From Morella rubra (lineage: Eukaryota > Streptophyta > Magnoliopsida > Fagales > Myricaceae): 64,000 nucleotides of DNA. Every line of letters starts with the position of its first letter. Positions within the stretch are counted from its first letter, which is position 1. Both the position numbers and the translations under genes were made by a program. The notes below the pieces were generated by a model that made no database searches, had not been told where the DNA came from, and worked only from the letters and a program-made list of their open reading frames with translations. This document shows, piece by piece, positions 1 to 10,191 of this stretch. The DNA is taken from positions 22,945,572 through 23,009,571 of the forward strand of contig CM025856.1 of NCBI GenBank assembly GCA_003952965.2, in the 5' to 3' direction.

Positions 1-2423
1 ATAAAATTCCGAGACAGAAGAACGTGTAAGAATAGTATTAAATTCTGTACTTTTGTTAACATAATAGATTTGGGTGCGAAAAAGGATGGCAAAATTTCAA
101 AGTTGCATTCACCAATTCGGAAAAAGAAGAGGACTATGATTGAAAAAAGTATAAAAGAAAAAAAAAAGTCGAAGAGGCATCAGATGATTTATTAATGTTC
201 CACTCATGTGTGCTATAGGACTAGAAAACTAGTAATAGTAGCAAAAAATTGAAATAGATAGAATCCTCCAGATGTCCGGTACAACTTCTATTAGTTTAGG
301 CTTTGGAAAATATGCCACTTCTATCAGGATGTAATATTCTCCATTAGGCCCACGACTCCACCTTCAGGGAGAGAGAGGATTTAGCTAATTACCGCGTGAA
401 ATTATGAATAATTGAAATAATAAAGAGAAACTAAGTTACATTTGGTTCCGTTTGTCTTGCAGTATTTTACTTTCTGAAAAATATTTTTCATATTTTTGAT
501 TGTTTGGAGAGCTTTGTAAAATACAGTCAACCGAAACTCAATTCAGTCAACCATAGAAGATAGTTACACTAGTGAATTTTCTTTCCTGAACTGTCTTTCC
601 TAGTCTTAAGGGTGGCCAAAAATTAATCGACCCAAAAATCCTGATGAAATGACCCGGTTCAACCAAAACTAGTCGGGTTACATTGTGGTCGGGGTCGGGT
701 TTTGAAACATGAACCCGAGAAAAATCAAGCTCGTGTTCGGTCTTTAACTCGAAACCAAATCATTCAAAAAGAATCCGATCTCGACCTCAATCTCGACCCC
801 GACAATTTTAGCTTTTTCCAGGGTCGGGGGTCGGGTTTTGAAACATGAACCCGAGAAAAATTAGGTTATTGTTCAGTCTCTAATCCGAAACTAAATCATT
901 CAAAGGAACCCCGACTTCGATGATTTTAACTTTTTTTTAGGTCGAGATCAAGTTTTGAAACATGAACATGAGAAAAATCAAGTTTATGTTCGCGTCTCTG
1001 ACTTGAAACCAAATTAGACCCTGATGGGTTTTTTTTTTTTTTTTGTGTGTCAGGTCTAGTTTTGAAACATGGACCCAAAAAAAAATCAAGTTCGTGTTCG
1101 GGTCTCTAATTCGATACTAAGCATTCAAAGGAATTCGACTCCGACAATTTTAACTTTTTTAGGGATTGGGGTCGAGTTTTGAAACATGAACACGAGAAAA
1201 ATTAGGTTCGTGTTCGTGTCTCTAACCCAAAACCCAAGCATTCAAATGAACATGATCCCAACAGTTTTAGCTTTTTTCGGGTCGAGGTCAGGTTTTGAAA
1301 CATAAAATCGAAAAATAAAATCAGTTTAATGTTTGGGTTTCTAACCCGAAACCAAAATATTCAAAAGAACCCAACCCCTGTCTTACTCTCTTGAAAACTT
1401 TATTTTATTTTTATTTCAAATTGATGTTAAAAATTAAGTTTATTAATCATATAAAATTACGAAAAATATAACATAAGTCAAAAATATTGAAAAATACTTC
1501 CAGATAATATATTTGATGTAACAACCAAGCACTATAAATTAGAATAATTAACTGAAACATAATGCATTGGAAATTACTTTACAAAAAAAAGTGCTTTACG
1601 TTAAAACAAACGGACTCTAAGTAATTTTTTTACCAACTCTCGTAAACCAAAATTAGACTACAAAGAATGTTAAGTCACTCACTTACCCTTAATCAATTTA
1701 GCAAAAAACCATTGAAAACTGTACGAAAAGATACAAATTGTGAAGATAAAAGAAACTTGGCCGCTCCAAATTGAACGATCTATGAGAGGGCTCGAACGGT
1801 GGGTGTGGGTTGGAGGCCACGACGCTCAACATCAACGCTGAAGCCCAGGATCAGAAGTGGCAAGCAATCGTACAGGCCGGCACTCCAGGAATTATAACTC
1901 GGACCACAGGATCCGCCTGAAATTTGGGGCTGTGTAAGCTAGCTAGGCACTTTCTCGTTTTGGTCTTCCTGGGATCCGTAGCCAGGCGCTTATAAATTTA
2001 AGAAACATAATTCCCAAATTGTGGAAATCGTGGTGCATGTGAAGGTAAAATGGTTTCTCAGTTATCACCAAGAGAGAATAAATCTGGTTTGAGGTCACTA
2101 GGGATAGCGATGACATTATATTCTGCACTGGTGGTGACGCCAGGACCATGACTTCATGAATGGTCCATGGGAACATTTTTTTCTGCAAAATCAAAGTCCA
2201 TGATTCTTAACAGATAGAGGTTATCACTTTACGCTTCAATATGCAATATGAATGGAATTTGGAATAGGCTCCTTGGACCAGCTTAATTTATATATATATA
2301 TATTTTAAAAAAAAATAATTTCCTCCACAAAGATCATCTTCTCTATATATATGTATCACTTGCAATACAATTTCCCACATCCCTAGAAAGTTGCTTTCTT
2401 TCCTCTCCCATCCCTGAGAAACA
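1..2423. other. Intergenic region upstream of JRL1
   Basis: No convincing gene. The segment is AT-rich and holds the ~117-bp tandem repeat array listed separately. The part just before the lectin start contains CT-rich and TA-rich sequence typical of a plant promoter and 5' UTR, including a TATA-like tract near 2340-2352. The short open frames here show no family motif. Confidence 0.6.
640..1385. repeat. Degenerate tandem repeat, about six ~117-bp units
   Basis: The phrase 'ttttgaaacat' followed by a gaacccgaga-like string recurs at about 701, 837, 954, 1061, 1178 and 1294. The spacings are 136, 117, 107, 117 and 116 bases. Each unit also carries a 'gggtcggg'-like lead, a 'tctctaacccgaaacc'-like middle and a 'cattcaaa(g/a)gaaccc' block followed by 'gacaattttagcttttt'. 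The units have diverged by point changes and small indels. This is a minisatellite-type array with no coding potential. Confidence 0.85.
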
Positions 2424-2521
2424 ATGCAGGTAATTGATGATTTCGGTTTTGAAAAAATAACAATAACATGCATGTCCTTTCGGTTTCACTTTCTTCTTGG
2501 CTTATTTGGAAGCTGACTACG

Positions 2522-2562
<41 letters not shown>

Positions 2563-4930
2563 ATGTATGGTCGTGCAGAACTGTGATGGATATGAGAACA
2601 GCCATATAGCGGTTGGACCATGGGGAGGCCAATGCGGCGCGCTTTGGAATGATGGCGTTTACTGCCCTGTGAAGCAAGTAATAATCAGCCATGGGGGTTT
2701 GATCCCCCATAGGTTGCTGTTGTTTTGTAGTTTCTGTTGCTCTTGTAGTTTTCTTTGGTTTGTTGTTGCTCCATGTTCTGACGTAATAATCAGCCATGGA
2801 ACTGCTATCGAGTCCCTCCAGACTGAGTACGACACGAAGGGGTGCTCAGTGTGGTCGGAGAAGCATGGTGGAACCGATAAGTTCGGCCCCATGCATCAAC
2901 ATAAAATAAACGTTCTTACCTTTATATAATTAAGTGCTAAAGAATCTAGCTATATATGCACACTATTTTTCTCGATTCAATTGGAGGGTACCTGAAACCC
3001 CTCTTGCAGAGTAATATGTCAAACAATGGACCTCATGTTGCATTACCAAATTGCTTAAACAACCTACCTAGTGATATGCTTAAAGGCTGCAGTGAGGTCT
3101 TAGTAGCTGTCAGAGATCGAACATGCAATAATCCGTTTGCATCGACGCCATACCAATTTGAAAGTATGGACATGGTGGGTAGTCACGTTGTTTTTGTTAC
3201 AAGTTTAAGCTTGAATATTCTCACGTTTGTATGAATAAGATGGAATAAAATAACCTTTCAGTTGTTTACCGCTGCCGAATCTAGCTACCCAGCGTTACTC
3301 CAACGAGAGGCAGCAAACTGAGGATAATATCTTCATCTCAGACAAATTCGCCGAGGATAAGTTTTGTGATTTTTAATTTTGTCTGCTTCTTCTTTATTTA
3401 GTTGCTTATGCGTGAATAAATGATCAGGACGAACCTAATCAATGTAAATTCTTTGCCAGGGGTGTGCTCCTGCTCAAATTGCGCCGGCCAAGGACGTCAG
3501 ACAGGCTGTGTCGACATATGGACCTTGGGGTGGTACTGGTGGAGCGCTATTTGATGATGGAGCCTATACAGGAGTGCGCGAGATTCACTTGTCGCGCGGT
3601 GGTGGTCTTGTTTCCATGAAGGTCTGCTACGACTACAACGGCCAAGCCAGATGGGGAAACAAGAACGGTGGAAATGGAGGAATGAGAACGGACAAGGTAA
3701 ATAAGTGGATTTAGTACTCAAAGATACACACACGCATATGTATGCATGTGTATTGCTCTAGTAACGATTCACCAGTCTAGTTGATCTTGATTGTTGGCTT
3801 CTGGTTAACAGATAACTTTAGAATATCCGCACGAGTTCTTGACTCACATAAGCGGATATTACGGATCAACATTGTTTAGGGGGCCTACGGTCGTCAAATC
3901 CGTCACATTTCACACAAACAAGAGGAAGTATGGGCCTTTCGGAGACGAACAAGGAATCTATTTCTCCTCTGGCTCAAAAGATGGGGTTATTGTTGGATTT
4001 CATGGGAGAAAGGGATGGTTTGTGGATAGTATCGGAGTCCATGTCTTGGAAAGCAAATTGCCTGTACTACTTCGGCCTTCTTATGACGCATTCAACAAGA
4101 TCGACAAGAGAATTTGTGAGGTAAATTTACAGCGGTTTGAAACTTACCAAAATAACTTCGCTGGGCTGCATTTTCAATCTATCCAAGCAATTATGCCCTT
4201 CAATTGCAGTTCTTTTGCAAGATAACATAGATCATGTTAGCACTGTATAAGTACATTTCTGAAGTACAAAAAAATTATATTCTAATGATTTCAAGCTGCT
4301 TCCACTGCGTCAACAGCTGTTCATCTTGATTTTATATCTAAATATATTGTACAGCAGGCTGTTCCTGCGATGAGAAGACCAGCTCCATGGGGTGGGGATG
4401 GTGGCAAGCCGTGGGACGATGGAGTTTTTAGTGGAGTGAAGAAGATCTTCCTGGTCAGGGGGGCCGAAGGCATTTATTGCGTGCAGATTGAGTATGATCG
4501 CAATGGCCAATCTATATGCTCCGCCAAACATGGAGGGGACACTGAGGGCACCTGCCATTTGGTACGTCCTTTAACACATATAATAGTGATCTGAAATTCT
4601 TGGTTACTCTGTTCTTTTTCACGAGAACAGTACTGTATATATGTAACTTTTTCTTTTCGAAAATACAATTAACAGATTCAATTCGAGTATCCGAATGAGA
4701 TTCTCTCTTGCATGAGCGGCTATTACGGCCTTGTTGGTGGAGATGATGATCAGTGCAAGAAAGTGGTGAAATCTCTGACATTCTATACCAACAGAGGGAG
4801 ATTTGGGCCATTTGGGGAGGAGACAGGAACATATTTCACTTCCTCGAGGACTGAAGGGAAGATGGTTGGTTTCCGTGGAAGAGCTGGCTGTTATCTGTAT
4901 GCCATTGAAGTCTATACGCAGCCCTGGTAG
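2424..4930 (+). CDS. Jacalin-related lectin, three domains, first domain damaged (JRL1)
   Basis: Mannose-binding-type jacalin-related lectin, probably cytosolic since no signal peptide is seen. Proposed exons: 2424-2429 (ATG CAG only), 2579-about 2880, 3460-3696, 3812-4120, 4355-4561 and 4676-4930. Each jacalin domain uses two exons, a first half with a GPWGG-like motif and a second half with YGPFG and a DSIG- or YAIE-like last strand. Domains 2 and 3 are complete and joined in phase 0, and the protein ends YTQPW. Domain 1 is abnormal. It has an in-frame 105-bp insertion (2678-2782), no recognisable donor after KHGGTDK, and most of its second half missing. Only the last strand (LDSIGGYLKPL) and linker survive, at about 2965-3172. 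The gene is either expressed from a restructured 5' end or decaying there. Exons 3-6 are secure; the 5' model is weak. It is a paralogue of JRL2 and resembles Arabidopsis AT1G19715 by family and position. Confidence 0.75.
2527..2560. repeat. (AT)n microsatellite in JRL1 intron 1
   Basis: A run of about 17 AT dinucleotides lies in the intron between the proposed two-codon first exon and the first lectin-domain exon, shortly before the acceptor at 2577-2578. Confidence 0.9.
2678..2799 (+). repeat. 105-bp in-frame insertion with 17-bp direct repeats in JRL1 domain 1
   Basis: The 17-mer gtaataatcagccatgg occurs at 2678-2694 and again at 2783-2799, exactly 105 bases apart. The first copy continues into a perfect short hairpin, atggggg (2691-2697) paired with cccccat (2704-2710). 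The inserted 35 codons have no stop and encode a hydrophobic, Cys- and Phe-rich stretch absent from every other jacalin domain in the window. No GT-AG pair removes exactly one unit. Confidence 0.85.
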
Positions 4931-5756
4931 ATCGATCGGGCTGAAGCAAGGAATTAACCATCAAAACATTAATGCTCAACAAAATATTCACCAAACTCGC
5001 CTGAGTTCAACTATTAAGTTGTAATATGATATGCAAGGACTTGAGAGCCAAGTGTTTGGCCTGAAATAGTTCACTTGTAATATGTTATGAAACAAGATAT
5101 ACACATATGAAGTTCTAATAATTCCTATTCATAGAAAGTATTAGACCAAATCAAGATAAGAACTTCATGTTTTCCTCTCATTAAATTTATCAAATCTGAT
5201 CTTTCATCACTGTATTGGAACTGATTTTTTTTCTAATGATTCACTTTATTTGTCAAGAGTTTTGTCACCTATGGATATGTTGGACACAAACCCCGTCTTT
5301 GGCATGTAATTGTCTCTTTGCTTTTGTTATACTAAATGCCTATGTGAATGTGACCAAAAAAACATATTTTAAGTAGCCGCGTTATTTGGATGGTTAAAAT
5401 ATTTTTTTGTTGATTTTTTTTTTTTTTCATAAGAAGTAGGGTAAATTTTATTAAGATTTGAGAACAAACAGTTAGAATTTGTGAAAAAAAAATCATTGTA
5501 TTTTTTAATTTTTTTGTTTTTTGTCAAATATGGGCAAGTATGATTCGTGGCCTTGAAATACAAGATGACGGCCCAAAATGTTTAAAACTAGGCCATCCGA
5601 AAGCGAGTAAATTATTTTTAGTTGTCGGCCCATACATTAAAAGACAAAAATGAAAGTGCCCACCATAGCCCTCCGCGGTCCGTACATTACCCTCCAAATA
5701 AACAAAGCGTCCAAAAAGAAAAGGCGATAAGGTTTTTTTCGAAAATTAGTTGAGCA
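4931..5756. other. Intergenic: JRL1 3' end and PPR upstream region
   Basis: The first ~150 bases are probably JRL1 3' UTR. The remainder is AT-rich with long T and A runs (5401-5520). The last ~100 bases before 5757 are probably PPR 5' UTR. No gene is seen. Confidence 0.6.
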
Positions 5757-8398
5757 ATGGCGAACATTATACCCTGCAACTCTAGCCTTCCCACGCCAAT
5801 CCCATCCAGAATAGGGAACCAGTCCAAGTACTCACCAACACTCAGAGTCTCTTTCCCCGAAAGAACATCCCCAGAAATCACAGAAGCTTATTTGCATTCC
5901 TTACGCAAAAATGGGCGCCTCAAGGAGGCAATTACCGCCCTTGACTCCATTGCTCAACGCGGATCCAAGGTTGGGTCGAGAACCTATCTTAATTTGTTAC
6001 AATCTTGCATTGATGCAAATTCTATTCAACTGGGTCGAAAGCTCCATGCACGTATTGATTTGGTCGAGGAGGTAAACACGTTTGTTGAGACTAAGATTGT
6101 GAGCATGTATGCGAAATGTGGATGTTTGGACGATGCGCGTAAGGTTTTTGACGAAATGCGTGAGAGGAACTTGTACTCTTGGTCGGCGATGATTGGTGCG
6201 TACTCGAGAGCTCAGAGGTGGAGGGAAGTCGTGGATCTTTTCTTTTTAATGATGGGAGATGGTGTTGTGCCCGATAATTTTTTGTTGCCTAAGATCTTGC
6301 AGGCTTGTGCGAATTGCGGGGATCTTGAGACTGGGAAGCTGATACATTCTTTGGTGGTTCGACGTGGGATGGCTCATTACATGCGTGTTAACAATTCAAT
6401 TTTGGCTGTGTATGCAAAGAGCGGGAAGTTGAGTTCGGCGAGGAGTTTTTTCGAGAACATGGGTGAGAGGGATAACGTGACTTGGAATGCAATAATATCT
6501 GGGTATTGCCAAAAGGGCCAGAACGAGGAAGCTCAGAGATTGTTCGATAAAATGAGTGCGGAAGGGGTTGAGTCAGGTTTGGTGACTTGGAACATATTGA
6601 TTACAAGTTATAACCAGTTGGGACACTGTGATGTTGCGATGGAATTGGTGAAGAAGATGGAGAGTTCTGGAATAACTCCCGATGTCTTTACTTGGACTTC
6701 TATGATTTCGGGGTTTGCTCAAAACAACAGGAGAATTCAGGCATTGGATTTGTTTAAAGATATGCTTCAAGAAGGGGTTGAACCAAATGGGGTTACGATT
6801 ACAAGTGCGATTTCAGCATGTGCTTCTTTGAAATCATTAGATAAGGGGTTGGAAATCCATCCTTTTGCTGTTAAGATGGGTTTCATGAATGATGTATTGG
6901 TTGGAAATTCATTGGTTGACATGTATTCCAAGTGCGGGGAATTGGAAGCAGCCCAGCAAGTCTTTGATATGATCTCAGAGAAAGACGTTTACACTTGGAA
7001 CTCAATGATAGCAGGATATTGCCAAGCTGGCTACTTGGTAAAGCCCATCTGCTATTCATAAAGATGAAAGAATCTGGTGTATCACCTAATGTTATCACGT
7101 GGAATGTAATGATCTCAGGATGTATTCAAAATGCAGATGAGGATGAAGCTATGGATCTCTTCCAGAGAATGGAAAAAGATGGGAAAATTAAGCGGGATAC
7201 AGCTTCATGGAATTCTCTTATTGCTGGTTACCTTCATATGGGGCAAAAGAACAAGGCATTAGGAATATTTAGGCAAATGCAGTCTTCAGGTTTTCTTCCC
7301 AATTCAGTCACAATTTTGAGTGTCCTACCCGTGTGTGCAAATTTAGTTGCAGGGAAGAAGGTAAAAGAGATCCATGGTTGTGTAGTCCGCAGAAACTTAG
7401 AGACTGAACTTCCTGTCGCAAATTCATTCATCGACACGTATGCCAAGACGGGGCTGATCAAATATTCACAAACCATATTTGATCGGTCTTCCAAAGATAT
7501 TATCACCTGGAACTCGTTGATTGGTGGTTATGTTTTACTTGGTTATGCAGATGCTGCACTTGATCTCTTTGATCAGATGAAGATGTTCGGATACAAACCA
7601 AATAGAGGTACCTTTGCAAATATTATCTTTGCTTACAGTCTTGCTGGAATGGTAGATGAGGGGGAGAAAGCTTTCTTTAGCATCACCGAAGAGTACCGAA
7701 TTATACCAGCTTTGGAACATTACTCTGCTATGGTAGACCTATATGGCCGAGCAGGTAGGGTTGCAGATGCAATGAAGTTTATTGAAGATATGCCCATTGA
7801 ACCTGACTCCTCTACTTGGGCCGCGTTACTAACTGCCTGTAGGATTCATGGGAATATTGGTTTGGCAATCCGTGCAGGGGAAAATTTGCTTGACTTGGAA
7901 CCAGGGAATTCTTTGATCGACCAGTTTATTTTTCAGGCATATGCTTTATGTGGCAAGTATGAGGATGCTTCGAAAATAAGAAAGCTTGAAAAAGAGAATG
8001 CATCAAGGAAACCTCTTGGGCAATGCTGGATTGAACTCAAGAACACTGTCCACACATTTTTTGCGGGTGATCAATCCTCAGATATACTATATTCTTGGAT
8101 TCAAAGAATGAGGGGTAAAGTTGAGGGACCTGGTACACAATATGGACTTTGCATTGAGGAGGAACAGATGGAGGAAATTGGTGGAGTTCATAGTGAAAAA
8201 CTTGCGCTTGCTTTTGCCCTTATAGGATCTCCTGTGCCTAAAGTCATAAGGATTGTAAAGAACCTACGGATGTGTGGAGATTGCCATAGGACGGCCAAAT
8301 ATATCTCTGTTACATATGGATGTGAAATATATTTAAATGATTCGAAGTGCCTCCACTATTTTAGGAATGGTCATTGTTCTTGTAAGGATTATTGGTAG
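5757..8398 (+). CDS. DYW-type pentatricopeptide repeat protein, one frameshift
   Basis: Predicted organellar RNA C-to-U editing factor of the PLS-E-DYW class, intronless as usual for the family, about 880 codons. From residue ~40 onward PPR repeats follow one another, with hallmarks such as TWNAMI- and NSLVDMYSKCG-like strings. The E region covers roughly 7690-7920. The C-terminal DYW deaminase shows the zinc-binding and catalytic HSE and CGDC motifs and ends in CSCKDYW. The N-terminus is Ser/Pro-rich, fitting an organelle transit peptide. The frame changes between about 7034 and 7037: the upstream frame stops at 7061 and the downstream frame resumes exactly in register within the same repeat, as if one base were missing. 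Both sides are otherwise clean, so this is either a sequencing error or a very young lesion. The gene lies between two lectin paralogues. It resembles Arabidopsis AT1G19720 (from memory). Confidence 0.85.
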
Positions 8399-10191
8399 AG
8401 TAGGAGCACGAAATGTGGGACTACGGTCACAAGATCCATTTCAACGAATTAATGGACACTTGTTTGAAGGGTCTAAGATTTCTTCAAGCTGTTATGGATC
8501 TTATCATGGCATGTAAGTGAAAAGAAATTACTTTCATTTGAATTTCTTGGCTGCTTACATTTCTTTTGACATCAACTTGAAAAGCTTCACTTGAAGCTTC
8601 AGATTTTAGTAGCTAGAAGCTGATGAGTAGGCTGGTATGAACGGAGGGGATCCTTCTCAAAATTTTGTCTGGCTCAGTGGTACCTGAAGGTCCTTATCGC
8701 ATAATCAGGTACGCATGAATGAACAAGTTTCGTAGTGATTACTCTTCATTCATGTTTTCTCATAATAATTTTCTTAATGATGTGATGTATGACCGATCAA
8801 ATTTCTCGACACCTTGTCTACGCTAACCTTGTTCTGTAGGTTCCATGCCATGACAGCATTTGGGCTTCACTGTTGGCAAGCTACGCGAATAGAATGTTAG
8901 CAACTGAAGCTGGTCTGTTGCTAACAAAAGGAAAAGGGTCAACTTCACGCGTTTCAGAAAGTGTACGAACTGCTAAAATATTCGTACTTCATGTTTCTGG
9001 TACTTTCTTTTTATTTATTAAAAGAACGACGGAAAGAAAAAAAAAAAATACCATTTGATCATTGAGAAAGTAAATATAAAGCTCACAAATTTGTCTTGTT
9101 GAATTGAAGAGAAAAATAAAATCGACATGATTGAAACAAGGAGACATGAGCATTTTCTTGAACTAGAATTACCATCACGCAAGTTGAAAAGCTTTTCTTT
9201 AATGTGCAGGAATCCTATCCGGAATATGATTGAACAGGTTCTTGAAACCATCCTCTGTCGCTTGGACTTGGCGCATTAGCCAAAAGCCAGCGCCTACACC
9301 AGTGTTAGAAAGGCTGAAAGCATTGTAATTGAGCTGCGCTGCACTCGGGCACAAGGTCGTTCGTGATTCGCTTGGCATGGTACCGGGGGGAAAAAGACGG
9401 TGGCAAAAGGAGATGTGACTTCGATGAACTGGAACGGCGAAAACGAGATTCTTTGCGTGTATTTGGGGCCAGCTAAAATACAGAAGAGAAGACGCATATG
9501 TAGATTCCATGCCGGGTTTCAACTTTTTTTGTTCTACGGAATAGGTAACATTTTATTAATTAGGTGGGGAATCTACAGGCTTGGTCAAGTGCACGGACAT
9601 TCTGTTAGTGTTAATATTCCAAACCGCACTGACACAGTGAAACCTCAAAAGAAGGAGCATTTTTTTTTTCTTCCTGTAACTTCTTCGTGTGGTTAATAAT
9701 GGACATTGATGATTTGGTATATCTTTTGCTAGTGCTGGCCACTATGGTTTTTGGGTACGTGTAAGCGGTTGCAAAACGTTCTCTAAATGTTTAATTGAAT
9801 AATTGTACTATGAAATTATAAATAATAATGAGAATAAGAACAAAAGTTGTTCAACGGACTTAAAATTAAAAGAATGAGAATAACCCATACATAATGGAAC
9901 AGGAAATAATAATTTTTTCTTTTCGATTTGATGGGGTATCTGGTTCTCTGCTATTCAATCTTTCCTCTCTATTGCCTTTTTCTACCCGGTTGGCAATTTA
10001 GAAGTTCATAGATCTCCCCACACAAAATGCTCTCCTCTGTGCTCGAGGAAATTCCACTCACGTCTTGCTTACAACCCAGTGCAACACTCGTTCACATCCG
10101 CCCTTTGCCTGAAAATGGTACATGAGATGCTCTACAGAGCGTATTGTTTTATCTCCAGTTTAGGAAAGTTGGCTAACCAGTTACAGTTTGC
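8399..10191. other. PPR 3' region and intergenic DNA before JRL2
   Basis: The part to about 9000 may be a PPR 3' UTR, perhaps spliced (donor-like caggtacgc near 8707, acceptor-like tctgtagg near 8839). Between 9190 and 9560 base composition rises in GC and there are overlapping open frames on both strands (minus 9199-9522 is the longest), but I recognise no family. From 9750 to 10190 the sequence is AT-rich and probably holds the JRL2 promoter. A further non-coding or two-codon 5' exon for JRL2, as proposed for JRL1, could lie here unseen. Confidence 0.45.

Noticed and set aside
640..1385. CRISPR-like array
   Set aside because: The whole ~117-bp unit repeats with divergence throughout; there are no short identical repeats with unique spacers, and the DNA is plant nuclear.
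2678..2793. Reading the JRL1 insertion as a short GT-AG intron
   Set aside because: The only GT-AG pair using the direct repeats would remove 116 bases, shift the frame and delete the conserved strand. No pair removes exactly one 105-bp unit.
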